From Massilia sp. (GTDB taxonomy: Bacteria; Pseudomonadota; Gammaproteobacteria; Burkholderiales; Burkholderiaceae_D): a stretch of DNA of 14,011 bases. Numbering within the stretch: position 1 is the stretch's first letter; each line of letters opens with the position of its first letter. Of this stretch, positions 7,100 through 14,011 are shown piece after piece. The notes beneath the pieces were generated by a model that saw nothing but the letters and a program-made list of their open reading frames with translations, was not told the DNA's origin and did not search any database. The DNA lies in contig JAQGNM010000074.1 of assembly GCA_028291845.1 (NCBI GenBank), forward strand, positions 1 to 14,011. Reading direction: 5' to 3'. The translations under genes and the position numbers were made by a program.

Positions 7100-7579
7100 C
7101 GGTCTTTCCTTTCCTCACTCGTTATCCGCGCCCGCATTGATTGCAGCACTCTCGCCCTGCGACGGCTGCGCTACCGAATTGCGCCGGGCACCTTCAAAAA
7201 GACGGTCGCGCATTCGCTGGAGGGCGCCGCGATCGCCTTGAACGCGGACTCAATTCCGCTCCGATTGGATAATACATGAATTCTGAATCACAAGTCATTT
7301 TTTTGTTGACAGATGCAAATGCGCAGAATATTCTCGTATCGGACGGGAGCAGGAACCCCTCATTCAGGAAGCGGGCGTGCACTGCTATTAGCCAGCTGTT
7401 TTCATTGCCGCCGGTGGCAGCGGGGCCTGCGGGTCAAGCCGGAAATCGACCAGGACAATCGTCCGCTGTTTTTGCATTGGAAGGCTGATTGACGTTTTTA
7501 TCAGAAGGCAAGCATGCCCAGGTAACCCTGTGTGGGAGTGCGTTGCCATTCATGTAGTTAAAACAAAGGAGATACGATA
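7100..7579. other. 480-bp divergent intergenic region
   Basis: This gap separates the divergent thioesterase and substrate-binding-protein genes and must carry promoters for both. A good plus-strand promoter is at 7306-7334. I found no convincing minus-strand promoter. Open frames inside it, including a 32-codon minus-strand ATG frame ending at 7115 just before the thioesterase ribosome site, show no recognisable protein. The stretch 7340-7560 is the long plus-strand leader; I see no clear riboswitch or terminator in it. Confidence 0.6.
7306..7334 (+). promoter_or_regulatory. Sigma70-type promoter of the substrate-binding-protein gene
   Basis: TTGACA (7306-7311), a 17-bp spacer and TATTCT (7329-7334) make a good vegetative promoter, with a perfect -35 and 4 of 6 matches in the -10. 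The -10 overlaps a 10-bp perfect palindrome, AGAATATTCT (7325-7334), which could be a repressor half-site or coincidence. The predicted leader to the ATG at 7580 is about 240 nt, which is long. Confidence 0.55.
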
Positions 7580-8797
7580 ATGCAAGGCAAACGTAAACTG
7601 ATGGGCGTCCTTATCGCGGCCGCCCTTCTTGCCGGCCCGGCCAGCGCACAGCAAGCGCCTCCCGACGCGGTCAAGATCGGCATCATGACCGATATGTCTG
7701 GAATGTACGCCGACTTCGGCGGCCGCGGATCGGTTATCGCCGCACAAATGGCGATCGCCGATTTCGGCGGAAAAGTACTCGGAAAGCCGATCGAACTGGT
7801 ATCGGCCGACAACCAGAACAAAACCGATATCGCCGCTGCCAAGGCGCGGGAATGGTATGACCTGCAGGGGGTCACCATGATTACCGACAACATGAACTCG
7901 GCTGCAGCGCTTGCCGTGTCCGGCGTCACCAAAGACAAGAACCGCATCACCTTCGTGACCAGTTCGGGAACGACCGACCTCACCAACAATGCATGCAATG
8001 CGAACACGGTGCATTACGCATACGACAATTACGCGCTGTCGAACGTGGTTGCCAGCGCCATCATGAAACAGGGCGGCGATACCTGGGCCTTCCTTACGGT
8101 CGACTATGCATTCGGCAAATCCATGGAAGAGGCTGCCACCGAAATAGTCAATAAAAAGGGCGGCAAGGTATTGGCCAGCGTGCGCCACCCGTTCGGCGCC
8201 TCGGATTTCGCCTCGTTCGTACTGCAGGCGCAGGCTTCAAAGGCAAAGGTCATCGGCATTGCCAGCTCCGGGAGCGACGTGATCAACGTGATCAAAACCG
8301 CCAAGGACTTCAATGTGTCGGCCAGCGGACAGAAGCTGGCGGGATTCCTGGTGTTCATCAATTCGATCCACGCCCTGGGACTTGCCACGACTCAGGACAT
8401 GTATCTCGCCAGCGGCTGGTACTGGGATCTGAACGAGGAAACCCGCAAATTCAGCAAACGCTTTTTCGAAAAGGCCAAGAAAATGCCTTCGATGAACCAG
8501 GCGGGTGTCTATTCTTCGACCTTGACGTATCTGAAGGCGGTGCAGGCTGCGGGAACAACGGATGCAGCCAAGGTGATGGCAAAGATGAAATCCACGCCGA
8601 TCAATGACATGTTCACGAAGAACGGCAAGATCCGCGAAAACGGCCTGATGGTGCACGACATGTACCTGATGCAGGTGAAAAAGCCTTCCGAGTCGAAATA
8701 CCCATGGGATTATTGGCATGTCAGGGCAACCGTTCCCGGCGAAGAAGCATTCCTTCCGCTGGCAAAAAGCACCTGCTCGCTGCTGAAAAAATCCTGA
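7580..8797 (+). CDS. ABC transporter periplasmic substrate-binding protein (Liv/HAAT type)
   Basis: A 405-residue type I periplasmic binding protein of the branched-chain amino acid family, which captures a ligand in the periplasm and delivers it to LivHM-type permeases. A Sec signal peptide is clear: KRK at 4-6, a hydrophobic core at 8-18, and a probable cleavage after ASA (residue 23). The mature protein begins with VKIGIMTDMSGMYADFGG and contains TSSGTTDLTNNACNANTVHY and GGDTWAFLTVDYAFGKSMEE, typical of a large proteobacterial subgroup of LivK-like proteins that is mostly of unknown ligand. A strong AAAGGAG site is 8 nt before the ATG. The matching livF, livH and livM genes lie 3 kb away on the other strand. 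Despite the family name, a carboxylate or aromatic/aliphatic acid ligand is as likely as an amino acid, given the catabolic neighbours. Confidence 0.93.
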   Translation: MQGKRKLMGVLIAAALLAGPASAQQAPPDAVKIGIMTDMSGMYADFGGRGSVIAAQMAIADFGGKVLGKPIELVSADNQNKTDIAAAKAREWYDLQGVTMITDNMNSAAALAVSGVTKDKNRITFVTSSGTTDLTNNACNANTVHYAYDNYALSNVVASAIMKQGGDTWAFLTVDYAFGKSMEEAATEIVNKKGGKVLASVRHPFGASDFASFVLQAQASKAKVIGIASSGSDVINVIKTAKDFNVSASGQKLAGFLVFINSIHALGLATTQDMYLASGWYWDLNEETRKFSKRFFEKAKKMPSMNQAGVYSSTLTYLKAVQAAGTTDAAKVMAKMKSTPINDMFTKNGKIRENGLMVHDMYLMQVKKPSESKYPWDYWHVRATVPGEEAFLPLAKSTCSLLKKS

Positions 8798-8799
8798 TC

Positions 8800-8864
8800 G
8801 ACGGCGCCGGAGGACTGCGGCGCTGCGGCATGCAGCGTTTCCAATACTGCGGCGCGGCGCCGTC
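8800..8864. repeat. Long stem structure after the substrate-binding-protein gene
   Basis: GACGGCGCCG (8800-8809) and CGGCGCCGTC (8855-8864) are perfect 10-bp complements starting 3 nt after the stop codon. An inner hairpin CGCTGC-ggcat-GCAGCG (8821-8837) and a direct repeat ACTGCGGCGC (8814-8823, 8846-8855) lie between them. No T-run follows, so it may be an mRNA-stabilising or partial terminator structure that keeps binding-protein levels above the downstream enzymes. The rest of the gap to 9048 shows no gene and no convincing promoter. Confidence 0.5.
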
Positions 8865-9048
8865 CTCCCATCGTATTTCCCGGTGGCCGCTTCCGCCATA
8901 AACGTCGACACAGCGGTCACTTCTGCATTCCCCCGTTCCAAGCTTCAAAGGCCGACAACTCTCATGTTCATGACAGAGGGTTGCCACGCCTTTCGATTGC
9001 GCGTGCGCTCGCATGCGTGATCGCCACCTTTTTAACAAGGAAAAACCA

Positions 9049-10023
9049 ATGAGAGCAGTCATGTGCAAGGCCTGGGGCCCGCCCCAATCCCTGGTAGTGG
9101 AAACATTGCCGGATATGCAAGCAGAAGCCACGGAAGTGATTATCGACGTGAAAGCCGCCGGCGTGAATTTTCCGGACGTACTGATGATCCAGAACGAATA
9201 CCAGGTCAAGCCGCCGCTGCCCTTCACCCCCGGCGCGGAGCTGGCGGGTATTGTCAGGGCAGTCGGCAAGGATGTCACCAGATTCAAGCCAGGCGATGCG
9301 GTTACCGCATTAAGCACCCATGGCGCGTTCGGCACGCAAGCACGGATGCTGGCGGACGATGTCATGCCAATGCCGCCAGATATCGATTTCGATACCGCGG
9401 CCGCTTTCTTCATGACCTACGGCACGTCCTATCATGCGGTGGTCAATCGCGGACAGCTCGAAGCCGGCGAGACGATGCTGGTGCTTGGTGCGGCCGGCGG
9501 CGTCGGCCTGGCTGCCATCGAGATCGGCAAAGCCATCGGCGCCCGAGTGATTGCCGCTGCGTCGACCGATGAAAAGCTGGCGGTATGCCGCGAACACGGC
9601 GCCGATGCGACCATCAACTACAGCACCGATAACCTGCGCGAGCGCATCAAGGATCTGACCGGTGGCAAGGGGCCGGACGTCATTTTCGATCCGGTCGGTG
9701 GCGTGTATGCCGAACCGGCGTTCCGCTCGATCGCATGGCGCGGCCGCTATCTGGTAGTCGGCTTTGCCAACGGCGTCATTCCCAAGTTGCCGTTCAACCT
9801 TGCGCTGCTCAAGGGGGCCGCCCTGGTCGGCGTGTTCTGGGGCGATTTCATCAAGCGCGAACCGCACGCCAGTCAGGCCGATGTCGCCACGATGGCAGGA
9901 TGGCTGAAAGCGGGCAAAATTCGGCCGCATATTTCTGCACGCTACACATTGGAAGAGACACCTCAGGCACTGCTTGACATGGCCGCCAGAAAAATCACCG
10001 GCAAGGTGCTCATCATTCCGTGA
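9049..10023 (+). CDS. Zinc-free NAD(P)H:quinone oxidoreductase-like enzyme (MDR superfamily)
   Basis: A 324-residue medium-chain dehydrogenase/reductase of the quinone oxidoreductase type. The N-terminal catalytic domain has VKAAGVNFPDVLMIQNEY (34-51) and FTPGAELAGIV (59-69), and lacks the cysteine/histidine zinc ligands of alcohol dehydrogenases. The Rossmann motif is LGAAGGVGLAAIEIGKAIGA (146-165). These enzymes reduce quinones or activated double bonds such as enones or enoyl-CoA with NADPH. The frame is open to an upstream ATG at 9013. The ATG at 9049 is preferred because AAGGA lies 9 nt before it and MRAVMCKAWG is the usual family start. It is followed after 72 bp by the aldehyde dehydrogenase in the same direction. 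Actual substrate unknown. Confidence 0.9.
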   Translation: MRAVMCKAWGPPQSLVVETLPDMQAEATEVIIDVKAAGVNFPDVLMIQNEYQVKPPLPFTPGAELAGIVRAVGKDVTRFKPGDAVTALSTHGAFGTQARMLADDVMPMPPDIDFDTAAAFFMTYGTSYHAVVNRGQLEAGETMLVLGAAGGVGLAAIEIGKAIGARVIAAASTDEKLAVCREHGADATINYSTDNLRERIKDLTGGKGPDVIFDPVGGVYAEPAFRSIAWRGRYLVVGFANGVIPKLPFNLALLKGAALVGVFWGDFIKREPHASQADVATMAGWLKAGKIRPHISARYTLEETPQALLDMAARKITGKVLIIP

Positions 10024-10095
10024 GACCCGCCAATTCTGGCCCGAACACTCCGCCTGCATGGGAGTCGCAATGATTATCGCCTTAAGGGAAAAAAC

Positions 10096-11583
10096 TTGAC
10101 TACGCACACCACCGACCAGGCCAGCATGGACCTGAAGGATCCGACACTCCTGCGCAACCAGTGCTTCATCGATGGCGCATGGATTGGGGCCGATCTCGGC
10201 CAGACGATCGCCGTCGACAATCCGGCCACAGGCGCCGCATTAGGAACAGTTCCCCGCATGGGAAAAGAGGAAACCCGCCGGGCGATCGAGGCCGCAGCGG
10301 GCGCCCTGCTTGCATGGCGTGCAAAAAGCGGCAAGGAGCGCGCCGCCCTGCTACGCCGCTGGTATGAACTCATCATGGAAAACCAGGAAGATCTGGCTGT
10401 GATCATGACCTCGGAACAAGGCAAGCCGCTGGCCGAAAGCCGCGCCGAAATCGCCTATGCGGCCTCTTTCATCGAATGGTTCGCCGAAGAGGCCAAGCGC
10501 GTCTACGGCGACATGATTCCGTCTCCCACCAGTGACAAGCGAATCGCGGTCATCAAGCAGCCGATCGGCGTCTGCGCGGCGATCACGCCATGGAATTTTC
10601 CGGCAGCTATGCTCACCCGCAAGGCTGGTCCCGCACTTGCAGCAGGGTGCACCATGGTGATCAAGCCGGCCAGCCAGACGCCATTTTCGGCGCTGGCACT
10701 GTGCGTACTGGCCGAACGCGCCGGCATACCCCGCGGGGTGCTGTCCTGCGTCACCGGCTCGGCCACTGAAATCGGTGGCGAGATGACGTCCAATCCGATC
10801 ATCCGCAAACTGAGCTTCACCGGATCGACCGAAATCGGCAAGCTGCTGATGGCGCAATGCGCGGCGACAGTCAAGAAAACCTCGATGGAACTGGGCGGCA
10901 ATGCGCCTTTTATCGTTTTCGACGATGCCGACCTTGACGAAGCCGTCAGGGGCGCGCTGATCGCCAAGTACCGCAATGCCGGCCAGACCTGTGTCTGCGC
11001 CAACCGCTTCCTGGTGCAGGAAGGGGTGTATGACGCTTTCGTCAATCGCCTTGCCGAAGCGGTCGGGGTGATGCGGATCGGCCCGGGACTATCGGCGGAT
11101 ACCAACATCGGCCCGCTGATCGATGAGCAGGCAGTGCGCAAGGCCGAGCAACATGTCGCCGATGCGCTGGAAAAGGGAGCGAAGCTGGTGGCTGGCGGAC
11201 GGCGCCCCGAAGCAGGGGGCAATTTCTACCTGCCTACGGTGCTGGCAAACGCCACGCCGGACATGGCGATTTTTCGCGAGGAGACTTTCAGTCCGGTGGC
11301 AGCGGTGTTCCGCTTCGGCACCGAAGCCGAGGCGATAGCCATGGCCAACGACACCGAGTCCGGCCTGGCCGCCTACTTCTATGGCCGCGATATCGGCCGG
11401 GTCTGGAGGGTTGCCGAAGCGCTCGAATACGGCATGGTCGGCATTAACGAAGGGCTGATTTCGAACGAGGTTGCGCCGTTCGGCGGCATCAAGGAAAGCG
11501 GCCTCGGTCGTGAAGGTTCGAAGTATGGCATCGACGACTACCTGGTAATCAAGTATCTGTGCATGGGCGGTTTGCAACGCTGA
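10096..11583 (+). CDS. NAD(P)-dependent aldehyde dehydrogenase, succinate-semialdehyde dehydrogenase-like
   Basis: A 495-residue ALDH that resembles GabD-type succinate-semialdehyde dehydrogenases and oxidises an aldehyde to a carboxylate. Visible are TPWNFPAAMLTRK (164-176) with the oxyanion Asn167, Lys190 in VIKPA, FTGSTEIGK (241-249), the general-base Glu265 in MELGGNAPF, and the catalytic Cys299 in NAGQTCVCANR with a second Cys at 301, as in GabD. The end motif APFGGIKESGLGREGSKYGI is also GabD-like. The start is a TTG at 10096 with AAGGGA at a proper distance. The ATG at 10126 (residue 11) has a poorer ribosome site but cannot be excluded. It is 72 bp after the MDR gene and likely cotranscribed. 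Succinate semialdehyde, glutarate semialdehyde or another omega-oxo acid could be the substrate. Confidence 0.92.
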   Translation: MTTHTTDQASMDLKDPTLLRNQCFIDGAWIGADLGQTIAVDNPATGAALGTVPRMGKEETRRAIEAAAGALLAWRAKSGKERAALLRRWYELIMENQEDLAVIMTSEQGKPLAESRAEIAYAASFIEWFAEEAKRVYGDMIPSPTSDKRIAVIKQPIGVCAAITPWNFPAAMLTRKAGPALAAGCTMVIKPASQTPFSALALCVLAERAGIPRGVLSCVTGSATEIGGEMTSNPIIRKLSFTGSTEIGKLLMAQCAATVKKTSMELGGNAPFIVFDDADLDEAVRGALIAKYRNAGQTCVCANRFLVQEGVYDAFVNRLAEAVGVMRIGPGLSADTNIGPLIDEQAVRKAEQHVADALEKGAKLVAGGRRPEAGGNFYLPTVLANATPDMAIFREETFSPVAAVFRFGTEAEAIAMANDTESGLAAYFYGRDIGRVWRVAEALEYGMVGINEGLISNEVAPFGGIKESGLGREGSKYGIDDYLVIKYLCMGGLQR

Positions 11584-11610
11584 GTGACCGGCGCATAGGT
11601 CCACCAAATG

Positions 11611-11642
11611 AAAAGGAGAATGTCTCGCGACATTCTCCTTTT
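11611..11642. terminator. Bidirectional terminator between convergent aldehyde dehydrogenase and livM genes
   Basis: AAAAGGAGAATGTC (11611-11624) and GACATTCTCCTTTT (11629-11642) form a perfect 14-bp stem with the 4-nt loop TCGC. The stem has A-rich 5' and T-rich 3' arms on both strands, as expected of an intrinsic terminator acting in either direction. It lies 27 bp after the plus-strand gene and 33 bp after the minus-strand livM stop. Confidence 0.85.
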
Positions 11643-11675
11643 GTTTGCTCGTTGCGGAACCCGCTCAGGCGATGG

Positions 11676-12650
11676 CTAGTGCGCGGGCTTCTTGCTGAAC
11701 AATGCGCCGAGCTCGCCGACGATTCCGCGACGGAAAGCCAGCACGCAAACGATGAAGATCAAGCCGGTCACCATCGTCACCGAATCGCCAAGCGTGTTGA
11801 ACCATTCCACACCGGTGATACGCGCGATGAAGCTGCCGACGTCGCCCAGCTTGTTTTCCAGCGCAATGATGATGATGGCACCGACGATCGGTCCGACGAT
11901 GGTGCCCAGGCCGCCCACCAGCGTCATCAGCACCACCAGGCCCGACATCGACCAGTGCACGTCGGTCAGCGTCTCGAAGCCGAGCACCAGCGTCTTGGTC
12001 GATCCCGCCAGGCCCGACAGCGCAGCGGACAGCACGAAAGCGAGCAGCTTGTAGCGGTCGACGTCGTAACCGAGTGAAATGGCACGCGGCTCGTTTTCCT
12101 TGATCGCCTTCAGCACCTGTCCGAATGGCGAATGGATGGTACGCACGATCAGCGCGAACGCCGCCACGACAATGGCCAGCACCACGTAATAGAGCGTGAG
12201 GTCGTTGGCCAGATCGAGCACACCCAGAACCTTGCCGCGTGGCACGGATTGCATGCCGTCCTCACCGCCGGTGAACGGCGCTTGCATGAACCCGAAATAC
12301 AGCATTTGCGCCAGCGCCAGCGTGATCATGGTGAAGTAAATGCCCTGCCGGCGAATCGCCAGGCTGCCCATCAGAAAACCGGTCAGCGCCGCGGCGGCCA
12401 GGCCCAGCACCAGGCTCAATTCGACTGGCAAGCCCAGGCTTTTCAGGGCATAACCGGTGACATAGCCGGCGCCACCGAAAAAGGCCGCATGACCGAACGA
12501 CAGCAGGCCGGTAAACCCGATCAGCAGGTTGAAGGCGCAGGCGAACAGCGCAAAGCACAATACCTTCATCAAAAACACGGGATACATGAGGAAAGGCGCG
12601 CCCAGTGCGACAGCCAGTGCGATTGTGTATCCGACTTTTTTATTGATCAT
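11676..12650 (-). CDS. livM: Branched-chain amino acid-type ABC transporter permease LivM
   Basis: A 324-residue inner-membrane permease with about eight to ten hydrophobic segments, the usual LivM length. It forms the translocation channel with LivH. Family landmarks are LIGFTGLLSFGHAAFFGGAGY (about 43-63), the QGIYFTMITLALAQM motif (about 103-117), and the conserved loop AIKENEPRAISLGYDVDRYK, which couples to the ATPases. The C-terminal part, MSGLVVLMTLVGGLGTIVGP, is also typical. Start ATG at 12648-12650 with CGGAG upstream; it is separated by 12 bp from the livH stop, so translation is probably coupled. It converges on the aldehyde dehydrogenase gene, with a shared terminator between them. 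The substrate is set by the binding protein rather than this subunit. Confidence 0.95.
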   Translation of the reverse strand: MINKKVGYTIALAVALGAPFLMYPVFLMKVLCFALFACAFNLLIGFTGLLSFGHAAFFGGAGYVTGYALKSLGLPVELSLVLGLAAAALTGFLMGSLAIRRQGIYFTMITLALAQMLYFGFMQAPFTGGEDGMQSVPRGKVLGVLDLANDLTLYYVVLAIVVAAFALIVRTIHSPFGQVLKAIKENEPRAISLGYDVDRYKLLAFVLSAALSGLAGSTKTLVLGFETLTDVHWSMSGLVVLMTLVGGLGTIVGPIVGAIIIIALENKLGDVGSFIARITGVEWFNTLGDSVTMVTGLIFIVCVLAFRRGIVGELGALFSKKPAH

Positions 12651-12662
12651 TTGATGCTCCGG

Positions 12663-13547
12663 TTATTTCTCTTTGCCGAACAAACCCGCGGGACGAATCA
12701 TCAGCACGATGACCATGACAATGAACACCACGGTTGCCGATAGTTCGGGGTAAAACACGCGGGTCAGGCCCTCGATCACACCAAGTGCGAGACCGGTGAC
12801 GATCGACCCCATGATCGAGCCCATGCCGCCGATCACAACCACTGCAAACACGACGATGATCAGATTCGATCCCATCAGGGGCGAGAGCTGGACCACCGGT
12901 GCGGCCAGCACGCCGGCAAAAGCCGCAAGCGCCACGCCGAAGCCATAAGTGAGGGTGACCATCAGCGGCACATTGACGCCGAATGCTTCGACCATCTTCG
13001 GGTTCTCGGTGCCTGCGCGCAAGTAGGCGCCCAGCTTGGTCTTCTCGATCACGAACCAGGTGGCAAAGCACACCACGAGCGATGTCACGACGACCCAGCT
13101 TCGGTAATTCGGCAAGACCATGAAGCCGAGGTTGGTGGCGCCGCTCAGCAGATCCGGCACCGAGTACGGCTGCCCGGATACGCCGTAGAACGAGCGGAAC
13201 AGGCCTTCGAGCAGCAGCGTGATACCGAACGTCAGCAGCAGGCCGTACAGGTGATCGAGCTTATACAGCCAGCGCAGCATCGTCTTCTCGATGATGATCC
13301 CGAATACGCCCACCAGCAGCGGTGCGGCGATGAGCATCACCCAGTAGTTAAGGCCGAAATAAGTCAACCCCATCCATGCCGCGAAGGCGCCCATCATGTA
13401 CAAGGCGCCGTGAGCGAAGTTGATCACGTTGAGCAAGCCGAAAATGATCGCCAGGCCCAGTGACAACATGGCGTAAAACGATCCATTGACCAAGCCCAGC
13501 AGCAACTGGCTCAGCATGGCTTGTGGGGGAATGCCAAAAATATCCAT
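12663..13547 (-). CDS. livH: Branched-chain amino acid-type ABC transporter permease LivH
   Basis: A 294-residue inner-membrane permease of the LivH family with about eight hydrophobic segments. Landmarks are LVNGSFYAMLSLGLAIIFGL (18-37), the NVINFAHGALYMMGAF motif (40-55), LLLTFGITLLLEGLFRSFYG, and the C-terminal GGMGSIMGSIVTGLALGVIE. The loop RAGTENPKMVEAFGVNVPLM corresponds to the ATPase-coupling helix. The ATG at 13545-13547 has GAGAGGAA nearby. It follows livF by 12 bp and precedes livM by 12 bp, making a tight livF-livH-livM unit read from beyond the right edge. It likely works with the substrate-binding protein at 7580-8797, an inference from proximity. Confidence 0.95.
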   Translation of the reverse strand: MDIFGIPPQAMLSQLLLGLVNGSFYAMLSLGLAIIFGLLNVINFAHGALYMMGAFAAWMGLTYFGLNYWVMLIAAPLLVGVFGIIIEKTMLRWLYKLDHLYGLLLTFGITLLLEGLFRSFYGVSGQPYSVPDLLSGATNLGFMVLPNYRSWVVVTSLVVCFATWFVIEKTKLGAYLRAGTENPKMVEAFGVNVPLMVTLTYGFGVALAAFAGVLAAPVVQLSPLMGSNLIIVVFAVVVIGGMGSIMGSIVTGLALGVIEGLTRVFYPELSATVVFIVMVIVLMIRPAGLFGKEK

Positions 13548-13559
13548 CCTATTCCTCTC

Positions 13560-14011
13560 TTATACCCCAAGCAGCTCGTTGAGCACAGGCATCTTGGCTT
13601 GCAGTTCCGACGAAGCGAAGGTTTCGACGATCTGACCATGCTCCATCACGTAAAACCGGTCCGCCAGCGGCGCGGCGAAGCGGAAATTCTGTTCCACCAT
13701 CACGATGGTGTATCCCTTGGCTTTCAGCGTCGTGATCATGCGCCCGAGCGCCTGTACGATTACCGGGGCCAGTCCTTCGGATATTTCATCGAGCAACAGC
13801 AGCCTGGCGCCGGTGCGCAGGATGCGCGCCACCGCCAGCATTTGCTGTTCGCCGCCGGACAGACGGGTACCCTGGCTGGAACGACGCTCGGCAAGGTTCG
13901 GGAACATCTCGTAAATTTGTTCGACCGACATGCCGTTAGCGGTTTTCGATACCGACGGCGGCAGCATCAGGTTTTCCTCGGTCGACAGCGACGAGAAAAT
14001 GCCGCGCTCTT
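13560..14011 (-). CDS. livF: Branched-chain amino acid-type ABC transporter ATP-binding protein LivF (C-terminal part)
   Basis: The open frame runs to the right edge, so the Walker A motif and start codon are outside and 149 residues are visible. The visible part begins ERGIFSSLSTEENL, the region just after the Q-loop. It then has the ABC signature LSGGEQQMLAVARIL, the Walker B LLLLDEISEGLAP, and IVMVEQNFRFAAPLADRFYV, where LivF proteins characteristically have VEQN at the H-loop position (LivG has VEHD). It ends NELLGV with TAA. An internal ATG at 13965-13967 lies after the Q-loop and is not the true start. LivF normally acts with LivG, which is expected just upstream beyond the window; a decayed livG-like fragment at 311-550 is a separate relic. 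Confidence 0.96.
   Translation of the reverse strand, partial: ERGIFSSLSTEENLMLPPSVSKTANGMSVEQIYEMFPNLAERRSSQGTRLSGGEQQMLAVARILRTGARLLLLDEISEGLAPVIVQALGRMITTLKAKGYTIVMVEQNFRFAAPLADRFYVMEHGQIVETFASSELQAKMPVLNELLGV

Noticed and set aside
5771..7279. A 502-codon open frame on the plus strand
   Set aside because: It is antisense to the well-supported enoyl-CoA hydratase and thioesterase genes and its translation shows no protein motif; GC-rich third positions keep the opposite strand open.
7276..7488. A 70-codon plus-strand ATG frame in the leader region
   Set aside because: Its start lies upstream of the predicted transcription start, there is no Shine-Dalgarno sequence, and the translation looks non-coding.
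8237..8941. A 234-codon minus-strand frame opposite the binding-protein gene
   Set aside because: It is a shadow of the binding-protein coding sequence, rich in His/Arg/Gly with no family resemblance.

Overview
The window looks like chromosomal DNA of a GC-rich betaproteobacterium, probably Burkholderiales and plausibly Oxalobacteraceae. That placement is inferred from protein style, codon use and gene content only. It is an acyl-CoA catabolic island with its own branched-chain-amino-acid-type (Liv/HAAT) ABC transporter.

Left end (1-1415): the last 94 codons of an acyl-CoA synthetase (+) are followed by a decayed fragment of a LivG-type ATPase gene (about 311-550). A TetR-family regulator (-) comes next, with a clear intrinsic terminator at 566-603.

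Central minus-strand block (1416-7099), in transcription order: 4HBT thioesterase, enoyl-CoA hydratase, a promoter (TTGACA-17-TATGCT), acyl-CoA dehydrogenase, SDR dehydrogenase, etfB, a 53-codon small ORF, etfA. Together these supply an FAD-dependent dehydrogenation, its ETF electron acceptor, hydration, a hydroxyacyl or alcohol oxidation, and CoA-ester release. The etfB-etfA gap holds a 159-bp near-palindromic MITE-like element flanked by CTAG. The right-hand CTAG contains the etfB stop codon.

Plus-strand block (7306-11642): a good sigma70-type promoter with a long leader, a periplasmic substrate-binding protein with a signal peptide, a zinc-free quinone-oxidoreductase-like MDR enzyme and a succinate-semialdehyde-dehydrogenase-like ALDH. 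A 14-bp perfect stem follows and lies between convergent genes.

Right end (11676-14011, minus strand): livM and livH permeases and the C-terminal part of livF; the start of livF, and any livG, lie beyond the edge.

Taken together, an organic acid or branched/short-chain acyl precursor may be imported by the Liv-type system, activated by the CoA ligase and degraded by the central genes with electrons passed to EtfAB, under TetR control. The substrate cannot be read from the sequence, and no thiolase is present. I saw no tRNA, rRNA, CRISPR array, phage gene or intact transposase.
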